Assembly: GCA_025060135.1 (NCBI GenBank)
Contig: JANXCY010000001.1
Span: 26,835-77,215, forward strand
Source: Anaerolineae bacterium
GTDB taxonomy: Bacteria > Chloroflexota > Anaerolineae > B4-G1 > DUEL01
Length of the DNA stretch: 50,381 bases
Direction: 5' to 3'
Below are positions 42,298 through 49,199 of the stretch, piece after piece. Each line of letters starts with the position of its first letter. Position 1 is the stretch's first letter. The translations under genes and the position numbers were made by a program. The notes beneath the pieces are model-generated. The model was not told the origin of the DNA, did no database searches, and worked only from the letters and a program-made list of their open reading frames with translations.

Positions 42298-42873
42298 GTG
42301 AAAATCGGGGTCCTTGCTTTGCAGGGCGCGTTCATTGAACACAAAAACGTCCTGGCCCGCCTGGGGATTCCGTCGGTGGAGGTTCGTCTGCCGGAGCACC
42401 TGACAGGTCTGGATGGCCTCATCATCCCCGGCGGAGAATCCACCACCATCGGCCTGCTGGCCCAGAAATGGGGACTTCTGGAACCCCTTCGGGCGTTTGC
42501 TCGGTCCGGCCGGCCGATCTGGGGAACCTGCGCCGGAATGATTTTGATGGCCAGGGAAGTAGTGGATGGCCTCCCCAACCAGCCGATTCTGGAGTTGATG
42601 GACATCACCGTCCGGCGCAATGCCTTTGGCCGTCAGGTGGATAGTTTCGAGGCCGACCTTCCGGTCCCTGTTCTGGGAGACCCGCCTTTCCATGCAGTCT
42701 TCATCCGCGCGCCGCTCGTGGAGCGGGTGGGAGCGAGGGTGGATGTCCTGGCCTCTCTGGAGGACGGGACAGCCGTCGCTGTGCGGCAGGGCCACATGCT
42801 GGCGACCGCGTTCCACCCAGAACTGACCGGAGATGTGCGGTTTCATCGATATTTTCTCCAATTGACGGGATAA
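42298..42873 (+). CDS. pdxT: Pyridoxal 5'-phosphate synthase glutaminase subunit PdxT
   Basis: PdxT hydrolyses glutamine and passes ammonia to PdxS. The 191-residue protein has the class-I glutaminase motifs: IGVLALQGAF at the start, PGGESTTIG, the nucleophile Cys in WGTCAGM, and the final His-x-Glu in TAFHPELTGD. The start is GTG 42298, directly after the pdxS stop. Confidence 0.97.
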   Translation: MKIGVLALQGAFIEHKNVLARLGIPSVEVRLPEHLTGLDGLIIPGGESTTIGLLAQKWGLLEPLRAFARSGRPIWGTCAGMILMAREVVDGLPNQPILELMDITVRRNAFGRQVDSFEADLPVPVLGDPPFHAVFIRAPLVERVGARVDVLASLEDGTAVAVRQGHMLATAFHPELTGDVRFHRYFLQLTG

Positions 42874-42881
42874 GCGAGACG

Positions 42882-43904
42882 ATGCCAACGGACGTTCTGG
42901 ATATTTCTTTGCTGATCCGATTGATAGAAGAAAACCCGGAATGGCGGGCTCTTGTGCGACGCGCGGTGCTCAGCGACGACCTGCTGGAACTGCCGGAACT
43001 GTTCCGTCGGCTGAGCGACCATATGGAGGCCCTGGCGGAATCCCACCGGCGTAGCGAGGAACGGCTGAACCGCCTGGAGGCCTCCATCCAGGAACTAGTG
43101 GAGGCCCAGCGGCGCACAGAGGAATCGGTCAGGGCCCTGGCGGAGGCCCAAAAGCGGGCTGAAGAGCGACTGGACCGGCTGGAAGAGGCCCAGCGGCGCA
43201 GCGAGGAGCGGCTGGATCGGCTGGAGGCGGTGGTTCAGGAACTGGTGGAGGCCCAGCGGCGCACCGACGAATCCATCCGGGCTCTGATGGAGGCCCAGCG
43301 GCGCACAGAGGAATCGGTCAGGGCCCTGGCGGAGGCCCAAAAGCGGGCTGAAGAGCGACTGGACCGGCTGGAGGCAGTGGTTCAGGCCCTGGCTGAGGCT
43401 CAGCGGCGTACGGACGAAAAAGTAGACCTGCTGGGCCAAAAGGTAGACCGGCTGGCTATAGAAGTGAACAACCTCCGGCGGACGGTGGGGGCGACCATAG
43501 AAGAAGAAGCCGAAGACTGGGTGTTCTACCTGTTGGAAGAGAAGGGCTATCAGATTCTGGAAGAACCCCGGCAGGTCCGGATGGACGGCGAGATAGATGT
43601 GGCAATGCCAGCGGCCCGGGACGGTCAGGTTATATGGGCTGTGGTGGAAGCGAAAACCCGGCTGAGCCGACGGGAGATTGAGGACTGGGCCAATCGGATA
43701 CGCTCCGAGGGCTTCCGGCGCCGTTTGGCCCAATACGGAGTTCCCGGCCCCTACCTGGTATACATCTACGGGCTCCGGGTGGATGCCGCCTGCGACGCGG
43801 CCGCGCGCCGGTTCGGCATTGGCCTCATCACCGGGCGCGGCGAGCGGGTGCCGCCTGGCCCCCTGCTTCCGTCCGCAGAGACCGACGGAGGAGAAGAAAA
43901 CTGA
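42882..43904 (+). CDS. Coiled-coil protein with PD-(D/E)XK-like C-terminal domain
   Basis: This 340-residue protein has a helical start, then a coiled coil (about residues 50-200) of 14-residue units of the type '[14 protein letters not shown]'. The last 130 residues form a nuclease-like alpha/beta domain with D239 (DGEIDV) and E256-x-K258 (VVEAKTRL), the PD-(D/E)XK arrangement. Related proteins are annotated as DUF3782-type, often without known function. At DNA level 85 bases are duplicated exactly (43099-43183 and 43288-43372). It follows pdxT by 8 bases and precedes the SpoIIIAA/R3H gene by 5, so it may share the pdx transcript. Confidence 0.75.
   Translation: MPTDVLDISLLIRLIEENPEWRALVRRAVLSDDLLELPELFRRLSDHMEALAESHRRSEERLNRLEASIQELVEAQRRTEESVRALAEAQKRAEERLDRLEEAQRRSEERLDRLEAVVQELVEAQRRTDESIRALMEAQRRTEESVRALAEAQKRAEERLDRLEAVVQALAEAQRRTDEKVDLLGQKVDRLAIEVNNLRRTVGATIEEEAEDWVFYLLEEKGYQILEEPRQVRMDGEIDVAMPAARDGQVIWAVVEAKTRLSRREIEDWANRIRSEGFRRRLAQYGVPGPYLVYIYGLRVDAACDAAARRFGIGLITGRGERVPPGPLLPSAETDGGEEN
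43099..43183 (+). repeat. Direct repeat copy 1 within the coiled-coil gene
   Basis: This 85-base segment recurs exactly 189 bases later. It encodes the unit from [14 protein letters not shown] to ERLDRLE. The 189-base offset equals 63 residues, so the frame is preserved. Confidence 0.85.
43288..43372 (+). repeat. Direct repeat copy 2 within the coiled-coil gene
   Basis: Second copy of the 85-base segment at 43099-43183. Perfect identity amid otherwise degenerate coiled-coil codons suggests recent duplication or gene conversion. Confidence 0.85.
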
Positions 43905-43909
43905 GCACT

Positions 43910-45469
43910 GTGGATAAGGGATATTACAATCACATTACGGACGACTTGGATGCGCTATTGAACGTCCTGCCGGCGGACCTGCGAGAGGCTGTCCAGAGGA
44001 TCGGCCGGCGGGATGATCTACTGGAAGTGATTCTGGACCTGGGACGGGTGCCCACTGCCCGCTACACCGATGGTGAGGTTGTGCTGAGCGAGCGGGAGGT
44101 TACCCGGGAGGACATCCAGCATGTGGTGGAACGGGTGGGCGAGTTTGACGCCGACAACCGCGCGGGTATCGCCCGTACCCTCCACCGCATCGCCGCCATC
44201 CGCAATCGCAAAGGCGACATCGTTGGGCTGACCTGCCGGGTCGGGCGAGCCGTCTACGGCACCATCGCCATCATCCAGGACATCATTGAGAGTGGCAAGA
44301 GCATCCTTCTCCTGGGCCGGCCTGGCGTCGGCAAGACGACCATGCTCCGGGAGGCCGCCCGGGTCCTGGCGGAGACGAAACGGGTCATCATTGTGGACAC
44401 GTCCAACGAAATCGGCGGCGACGGCGACATTCCCCACCCCGCCGTTGGGCGCGCGCGCCGGATGCAGGTGGAGATGCCCTCCCTCCAGCACGAGGTGATG
44501 ATTGAGGCGGTGGAGAACCACAACCCTGAGGTCATCGTCATTGACGAAATCGGGAGGGAACTGGAAGCCCTGGCGGCGCGGACCATCGCCGAACGGGGCG
44601 TCCAACTCATTGCCACTGCCCACGGTAACACTCTGGATAATCTTCTGTTGAATCCCACCCTCTCCGATCTGGTCGGAGGGATTGAGAGCGTAACCCTCTC
44701 GGATGAAGAGGCACGGCGGCGGGGGACCCAGAAAACCATCCTGGAGCGGCGCGCGCCGCCGACGTTTGACGTCCTCATTGAAATCCAGGACCGCCAGCGG
44801 TTGCTCATTCACCCCAGCGTGGCCGAATCGGTGGATGCTCTCCTCCGGGGCCGGCCCCTCCAGGCTGAACTCCGCTACCGGGATGCCTCGGGGGAGATTC
44901 GGGTAGAAAAAGTCAGACCGCCGTCCCTGGAAGAGCGAGAGGCCGGCCGCACGCGTCCATCCCCGGCGGCTCCGGCTCCTTCTCCGACACCGTTGGCGCC
45001 CAAAATCCAGGAGCCGGTGCGTATCTTTCCCTACGGCATCGCCCGTAACCGGCTGGAGCGGGCCGCCCGCCGCATGCAGGTCCCTGTCTACGTGGTGGAC
45101 GAACTGGGCCAGGCGGACGCCTTCGTAACCACCAAGGGCTTCTTCCGCAAGCGCCCCCGGCTGATCGCCGACGCGGAGCGGAAAGGTATTCCCGTCTACG
45201 TCTTGCGGGCCAACACCGTTGCCCAGATGGAAGCCTGCCTGAGTAACATGGCGGCGGAGAACTCCCTGCCCGCTCCGCTGACGCCCGCCCTGCGGGAAGC
45301 CGACCAGGCCATCCGCCGCATCCTGGACGGCGACGCCGATGAGGTAGAACTTTCCCCCCAGAACGCGTTCGTCCGCCGTCAGCAACACGAAATGGCCCGG
45401 GAGGCTGGGCTCTCCTCCTATTCGGTGGGGGAAGAACCGAATCGGCGAGTGCGCATTACGAGGGCGTAA
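43910..45469 (+). CDS. SpoIIIAA/Ycf45-type AAA ATPase with C-terminal R3H domain
   Basis: This 519-residue protein has a P-loop ATPase core: Walker [10 protein letters not shown] at 136-144, [14 protein letters not shown] and Walker [14 protein letters not shown], then [16 protein letters not shown]. These are the motifs of the SpoIIIAA/Ycf45 family. The C-terminal 120 residues include an R3H-like helix with RxxxH ([16 protein letters not shown]), a single-stranded nucleic-acid-binding unit. A Pro-rich linker at about 350-375 separates the parts. Start is GTG 43910. The role is unknown. The HEPN gene begins directly after its stop codon. Confidence 0.82.
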   Translation: MDKGYYNHITDDLDALLNVLPADLREAVQRIGRRDDLLEVILDLGRVPTARYTDGEVVLSEREVTREDIQHVVERVGEFDADNRAGIARTLHRIAAIRNRKGDIVGLTCRVGRAVYGTIAIIQDIIESGKSILLLGRPGVGKTTMLREAARVLAETKRVIIVDTSNEIGGDGDIPHPAVGRARRMQVEMPSLQHEVMIEAVENHNPEVIVIDEIGRELEALAARTIAERGVQLIATAHGNTLDNLLLNPTLSDLVGGIESVTLSDEEARRRGTQKTILERRAPPTFDVLIEIQDRQRLLIHPSVAESVDALLRGRPLQAELRYRDASGEIRVEKVRPPSLEEREAGRTRPSPAAPAPSPTPLAPKIQEPVRIFPYGIARNRLERAARRMQVPVYVVDELGQADAFVTTKGFFRKRPRLIADAERKGIPVYVLRANTVAQMEACLSNMAAENSLPAPLTPALREADQAIRRILDGDADEVELSPQNAFVRRQQHEMAREAGLSSYSVGEEPNRRVRITRA

Positions 45470-45859
45470 ATGGTCCAACGAGCGCGGGATTGGCTCCGAC
45501 AGGCGGAGCGGGACCTGGAGCAGGCGGAGGATTCCCGGCGGGCCGGGCGGCATGAATGGGCCTGCTTCGCCGCCCAGCAGGCCGCCGAGAAAGCGGTGAA
45601 GGCCCTCCATCTCCACTATGGACAGGAAGCCTGGGGGCACGTGGTGGCCCGGCTCCTGCGGGAACTCCCGCCCCAGGTCGCTGCCCCGGCTCCCCTGATA
45701 GAGAAAGCCCGCGTGCTGGACGGCTTCTACATCCCTCCCCGCTACCCCAACAGTTTTGCCGAAGGCGCGCCGTTTGAGCACTACGGTCCTCTCCAGAGCC
45801 AGGAGGCGATCGGGTATGCCCGTGAGATCGTGGACTTCGTCCGTGCTCAAATGGCCTGA
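45470..45859 (+). CDS. HEPN-domain protein (COG2250 type)
   Basis: This 129-residue helical protein has the HEPN pattern: RARDWLRQAERDLEQAED, then HEWACFAAQQAAEKAVKALHLHYG, then ARVLDGFYIPPRYPNSF. This subgroup commonly pairs with a minimal nucleotidyltransferase, as here. Some HEPN proteins are RNases of toxin-antitoxin pairs with an Rx4-6H motif; I do not see a convincing one, so toxicity is unproven. ATG 45470 begins directly after the ATPase gene's TAA. The 3' end overlaps the partner by 17 bases. Confidence 0.82.
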   Translation: MVQRARDWLRQAERDLEQAEDSRRAGRHEWACFAAQQAAEKAVKALHLHYGQEAWGHVVARLLRELPPQVAAPAPLIEKARVLDGFYIPPRYPNSFAEGAPFEHYGPLQSQEAIGYAREIVDFVRAQMA

Positions 45860-46166
45860 TGCCCCGACCGTTCGGGAGGCGCTCCGGCGGTGGGCAGAGA
45901 CAGTCCGCCGACCGGATGTGCTGGGCATCGGGTACTGTGGGTCCTACAGCCGAGGGGATTGGGGAGTCGGCAGCGACCTGGATGTGGTGATTCTGCTGGA
46001 GAGGACGGAACTACCGCCGGAGCGACGGGCGGCAGAGTGGGACCTGACCGACCTGCCGGTGCCGGTGGACGTCCTGGTCTATTCGCCGGAGGAATGGGAG
46101 CGTTTGCCTCGGCGCCTGCGAGAAGAAACGGTTTGGGTGTATCGGAGAGATGTTCGTCACTCTTGA
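45843..46166 (+). CDS. Minimal nucleotidyltransferase (MNT-type) partner of the HEPN protein
   Basis: This protein of about 107 residues holds the polymerase-beta-like motif GSYSRGDWGVGSDLDVV, which fits GSx10DxD exactly, and a third acidic strand PVDVLVYSP. Such MNT proteins AMPylate or otherwise silence HEPN partners. The start is taken as GTG 45843 because it gives overlap coupling with the HEPN gene; a longer frame begins at 45756. It overlaps tmk by 17 bases. Confidence 0.82.
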   Translation: MLKWPDAPTVREALRRWAETVRRPDVLGIGYCGSYSRGDWGVGSDLDVVILLERTELPPERRAAEWDLTDLPVPVDVLVYSPEEWERLPRRLREETVWVYRRDVRHS

Positions 46167-46788
46167 GGGGCCCGACGGAAGCGGCAAGACGACCCAGGCC
46201 CGCCTGCTGGCCGGGTGGCTCCAGGAGCAGGGGCATCCGGTCGTCCTGGTCCGGGAACCAGGGGGAACGGCCATCGGGGAGCGGATTCGGGACGTCCTCC
46301 ACGACCCCGCCCACACCGGCATGGCTCCCTGGGCGGAGGTCTTTCTGTACTGCGCCGCCCGCGCCCAACTGGTGGCGGAGGTCATCCGGCCCGCGCTGGC
46401 GGGGGGGCAAACCGTCCTCTGCGACCGCTACGCCGATAGCACCCTGGCTTATCAGGGGTATGGACGGGGACTGGACCTGGAGGCATTGCGGCTCATCCTC
46501 CATCTGGCCACCGGCGGCCTGACCCCCGACCTGACCTTCTGCCTGGACATTTCGCCGGAAGAGGGGCTGGCCCGTCGCCAGCGGGGAGGCGGGGAGTGGA
46601 ACCGTCTGGACCGGGAGAGGGTGGAGTTCCACCGCCGGGTACGGGCTGGCTACCTGGAACTGGCCAGTCGGGAGCCCCGGCGGTGGATCGTCGTGGATGC
46701 GGCCCGCCCAGTGGAGGCGGTGCAGGCCGACCTGCGCGCCCTCTTGCAGGCGCGCTGGACCGGAGGGCAGTTCCCTCCGACGTTATAA
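46150..46788 (+). CDS. tmk: Thymidylate kinase
   Basis: Tmk phosphorylates dTMP to dTDP. The 212-residue enzyme shows the P-loop EGPDGSGKTTQ (residues about 6-16), VREPGGTAIGERIR, and the DRY motif CDRYADSTLAYQG. The C-terminal region is of normal length. Its start overlaps the MNT gene by 17 bases, and its end overlaps the convergent FmdB-like gene by six bases. Confidence 0.96.
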   Translation: MFVTLEGPDGSGKTTQARLLAGWLQEQGHPVVLVREPGGTAIGERIRDVLHDPAHTGMAPWAEVFLYCAARAQLVAEVIRPALAGGQTVLCDRYADSTLAYQGYGRGLDLEALRLILHLATGGLTPDLTFCLDISPEEGLARRQRGGGEWNRLDRERVEFHRRVRAGYLELASREPRRWIVVDAARPVEAVQADLRALLQARWTGGQFPPTL

Positions 46789-47184
46789 TTCCTCGCCGAT
46801 GTCCCCTGCTCCGCCCTCCTCCCCCATCAGTTCCGGCATGGCCTTCTCTATCTCTTCGGGGCTCTCCCCCGCCTCCAGTCGCCCGACGACTTCCTCAAAT
46901 TCCGGCCCCAGGTCTTCCCCCACCTCGTCCGCCATCCGGCGCATCATCCGCGCCAGCGAGCGGGGGTCTTTCTCATCAAAGTCGGAGAAAAAGGCATCGT
47001 CGGCCAGTGATTCCAGGCGGCTTTCCTCGGAGCGCACCACGCGCACCCGGGAGACCAGGCGGATCAGGTTCGTGCTCCCACAATGCGAGCAAACTGGCGT
47101 CCTGTTCTGGGCTTCGGAAAATGTCCGCCAGAAAAGGGAAATCCGACGGCGACAATCGTTACAACGGTACTCGTAAACGGGCAT
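46783..47184 (-). CDS. FmdB-like zinc ribbon protein with acidic C-terminal region
   Basis: This 133-residue protein begins MPVYEYRCNDCRRR and has CSHCGS, the same zinc ribbon as the gene at 9370-9621. Instead of a Ser-rich tail, it has a helical acidic region (ARMMRRMADEVGEDLGPEF, then a Glu/Pro-rich end). It is convergent with tmk and divergent from gmk. Function is unknown in the family. Confidence 0.8.
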   Translation of the reverse strand: MPVYEYRCNDCRRRISLFWRTFSEAQNRTPVCSHCGSTNLIRLVSRVRVVRSEESRLESLADDAFFSDFDEKDPRSLARMMRRMADEVGEDLGPEFEEVVGRLEAGESPEEIEKAMPELMGEEGGAGDIGEEL

Positions 47185-47234
47185 CTCTGGCCCCTCCTGC
47201 CAACGCGTAATTTCGCAACTCGCCGTATTATCAA

Positions 47235-47262
47235 ATTATATCGTCCTCGGACAGAAAGGCAA
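47235..47262 (-). promoter_or_regulatory. Sigma70-type promoter of the second FmdB-like gene
   Basis: Minus strand TTGCCT (47257-47262), 16 bases, TATAAT (47235-47240), giving a leader of about 45 bases. Its -35 box lies next to the gmk start codon, so the two divergent genes share almost all of the 79-base gap. Confidence 0.6.
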
Positions 47263-47263
47263 G

Positions 47264-47872
47264 ATGACCTGGACCCTTCCCCGTTACCCTCTTCTTATCA
47301 TTATATCTGGACCGCCCGGGGTCGGAAAGGATTCCGTCCTGCGGCGGATGAAAGAATTGGGCTACCCCTTTCACTTTGTCGTTACAGCCACCGACCGGCC
47401 CCCGCGTCCGGGCGAGGTCCACGGCGTGGATTACTTCTTCCTTTCTACCGAGGAGTTCCTCCGGCTGGAACGGGAGGGAGAACTCTTGGAGCACGCCGTC
47501 GTCTATGGTGAACATAAAGGGGTTCCCAAGCAGCAGGTCCGGGATGCCTTTGCCTCTGGGAAAGATGTGGTGATGCGAGTGGATGTGCAGGGTGCCGCGA
47601 CCATCCGTCGCCTGGCCCCAGAGGCGGTCCTCATTTTCCTGACCGCTGAATCGGAAGAGGCACTCCTTCGCCGCCTGAAGGGACGAGGGACGGAGACGCC
47701 AGAACAACTGGCCGAACGCATCGGGAAGATTCAGTGGGAAATGAGCCGCATGGAAGAGTTTGACTACGTCGTGGTCAATCGTGAGGGAGAACTGGACCGA
47801 GCCGTAGCGCAGATCGCGGCCATCGTGGAAGCGGAACACTGCCGGGTCCACCCTCGCCGGGTACGATTATGA
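47264..47872 (+). CDS. gmk: Guanylate kinase, plastid-type (GKpm-like) variant
   Basis: Gmk converts GMP to GDP. This 202-residue protein has the P-loop GPPGVGKDS (16-24), with Asp where the usual Ser/Thr follows Lys. It also has RPPRPGEVHGVDYFF, then YGEHKGVPKQQV in place of the bacterial 'GNYYGTP' GMP-site segment, and RVDVQGAATIRRL. The pattern 'GKD', 'YGExKGxPKQQ' and 'FDYVVVN' matches my recollection of plant plastid/mitochondrial guanylate kinases (rice V2, Arabidopsis GKpm) more than E. coli Gmk. GMP specificity is assumed from homology. ATG 47264 gives a normal length. Confidence 0.88.
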   Translation: MTWTLPRYPLLIIISGPPGVGKDSVLRRMKELGYPFHFVVTATDRPPRPGEVHGVDYFFLSTEEFLRLEREGELLEHAVVYGEHKGVPKQQVRDAFASGKDVVMRVDVQGAATIRRLAPEAVLIFLTAESEEALLRRLKGRGTETPEQLAERIGKIQWEMSRMEEFDYVVVNREGELDRAVAQIAAIVEAEHCRVHPRRVRL

Positions 47873-47914
47873 GCGGTGGACCCTCGCCGGTATGCTCATG
47901 CCCGGGTCTGAACC

Positions 47915-48673
47915 TCAGCCTAAGTGGTCTTGAATGAACTGATACGTCCTTCCGGCCACGAACTCCCACTCGCTATCCACGGTGATACAGTGCCCAGAGT
48001 GGTGGAGGGTAACCAGTTCCTTATCCTGGGAGCCGGCCCGTTCATACGTATAGGGGCCGCTGCGGGGGTGAATGGCCTGGTCCCGGGTACTGTAGATAAC
48101 CAGCAGAGGGCAAGTAATCCGGGGAAGCAACCGCCGGACGTGCCAGGTGAGTTTCAGTAGTTCGTGAGCCGCCGCGACCGGATTCTCCTCGTAACTCCAG
48201 AGGCGCCGATCCGCATCCGGGTCGGTCAGGTCTTTCGCCGGCGACTTGGACCGTTTACGAATGAAGTACTTGAGGATGGGGGTCAGGTAGATGAGCCGAT
48301 CGGCGACGAGGGTCGCCGGAGCGTAGGCGACGGCGCCGGAGAGTTCCGGGTGATGGGCCGCCACATACAGGGTCAGGACGGCACCCATAGAGAGTCCTCC
48401 AACAAAGACTGTGGGACAGCGGACCCGCAGGTCCGTCAGTGCCTGCTCCACGTGGCGAGCCCAGTCGGTCCAGCGACAGCGGTTCATGTCCTCCACCGTG
48501 GTCCCGTGGCCAGGAAGAAGGGGAGCATAGACGGTGAGGCCGCGCCCGTGGAGGTACTCCCCCACCAGACGCATCTCCGGCGGGGAGCCGGTGAAGCCGT
48601 GGATGAGGAGCATCCCCACCGGCCCGCCCTCCAGCAGAAAGGGCGAGGGGTCCAGATGTGAGTGTCGGGTCAT
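47915..48673 (-). CDS. Est30-like carboxylesterase (alpha/beta hydrolase)
   Basis: This 252-residue alpha/beta hydrolase has the oxyanion motif LLIHGFTGSP, nucleophile S95 in GLSMG, and the probable D198 (YSTRDQAI) and H228 (HHSGHC) of the triad. Length and motif spacing match Est30 of Geobacillus, a thermostable carboxylesterase; natural substrates are unknown. ATG 48673 has a G-rich site upstream; an in-frame extension to 48748 lacks support. It is convergent with gmk. Confidence 0.85.
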   Translation of the reverse strand: MTRHSHLDPSPFLLEGGPVGMLLIHGFTGSPPEMRLVGEYLHGRGLTVYAPLLPGHGTTVEDMNRCRWTDWARHVEQALTDLRVRCPTVFVGGLSMGAVLTLYVAAHHPELSGAVAYAPATLVADRLIYLTPILKYFIRKRSKSPAKDLTDPDADRRLWSYEENPVAAAHELLKLTWHVRRLLPRITCPLLVIYSTRDQAIHPRSGPYTYERAGSQDKELVTLHHSGHCITVDSEWEFVAGRTYQFIQDHLG

Positions 48674-49052
48674 TGAAGCCCCCGTAAGGTGAGATCGGCT
48701 ATCGGCCCGGTCTCGTGCCAGGGAGATGCTTCCGGACCTGGATCCCAATGTGAGCGGCGAACGTTATCCGCCACAGTCGCCGGATGGTCCGGTTGGGCTC
48801 TTCGCGAATCGCTGTTCTCAGTGCTACCCATTCCTCCTGGGTTGATGGAGCGTCATGGGTGCGAGGCAGGTCTGCTTCGCACCCAAGCAATCCAGGTCTC
48901 CGCCCCATCACTTCTCCCAACAGTCCCGAACCGCTGGTGGATGCCGGAGAGGACCTGGGGAGAGATGGCCAAGAAGAGTTGTTGACAAACTCTTCTGTGC
49001 CTGCCCAACGACACGGGCCCAGAGCGGGCAGCCGATACGCGATGATGCTGGT

Positions 49053-49081
49053 ATGGTAGCATGGGGACAAGGATTTGTCAA
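49053..49081 (-). promoter_or_regulatory. Sigma70-type promoter toward the esterase gene
   Basis: Minus strand perfect TTGACA (49076-49081), 17 bases, TACCAT (49053-49058). The long distance to ATG 48673 is unusual. Confidence 0.6.
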
Positions 49082-49100
49082 CCGAAGAGATGTTGCCTAT

Positions 49101-49129
49101 TTGCCAGTCTCCCCGGGTGATGCTAAACT
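49101..49129 (+). promoter_or_regulatory. Sigma70-type promoter of the M48 peptidase gene
   Basis: TTGCCA (49101-49106), 17 bases, TAAACT (49124-49129), with a leader of about 64 bases and AAAGG five bases before ATG 49200. Confidence 0.55.
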
Positions 49130-49199
49130 CCTCCGCGCGGCGTTCGGCTGGCCATCATTCCCCCCACCATCCCAGAGAGCAAACCCGTCAAAGGTTGCT

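Larger units (their letters stand above)
48674..49199. other. Gap with divergent promoters and no supported gene
   Basis: This 526-base stretch separates the esterase and M48 peptidase genes. On the minus strand several short frames shift among each other, such as WVALRTAIREEPNRTIRRLW and LFLAISPQVLSGIHQRFG. Together these may be a decayed gene, but I recognise no family and no frame is intact. The two clear features are the promoters at 49053-49081 (minus) and 49101-49129 (plus). If the minus promoter drives the esterase, its leader would be about 370 bases. Confidence 0.4.

Noticed and set aside
41731-42888. 385-residue open frame antisense to pdxS/pdxT
   Set aside because: pdxS and pdxT are unmistakable on the other strand.
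44018-45928. 636-residue open frame antisense to the R3H ATPase gene
   Set aside because: It mirrors the ATPase and HEPN genes, and its residues are His/Pro/Gly-rich shadow composition.
47844-47883. GGGTCCACC/GGTGGACCC inverted repeat overlapping the gmk stop
   Set aside because: The loop is 22 bases and there is no U tract, and part is coding, so I do not call it a terminator.
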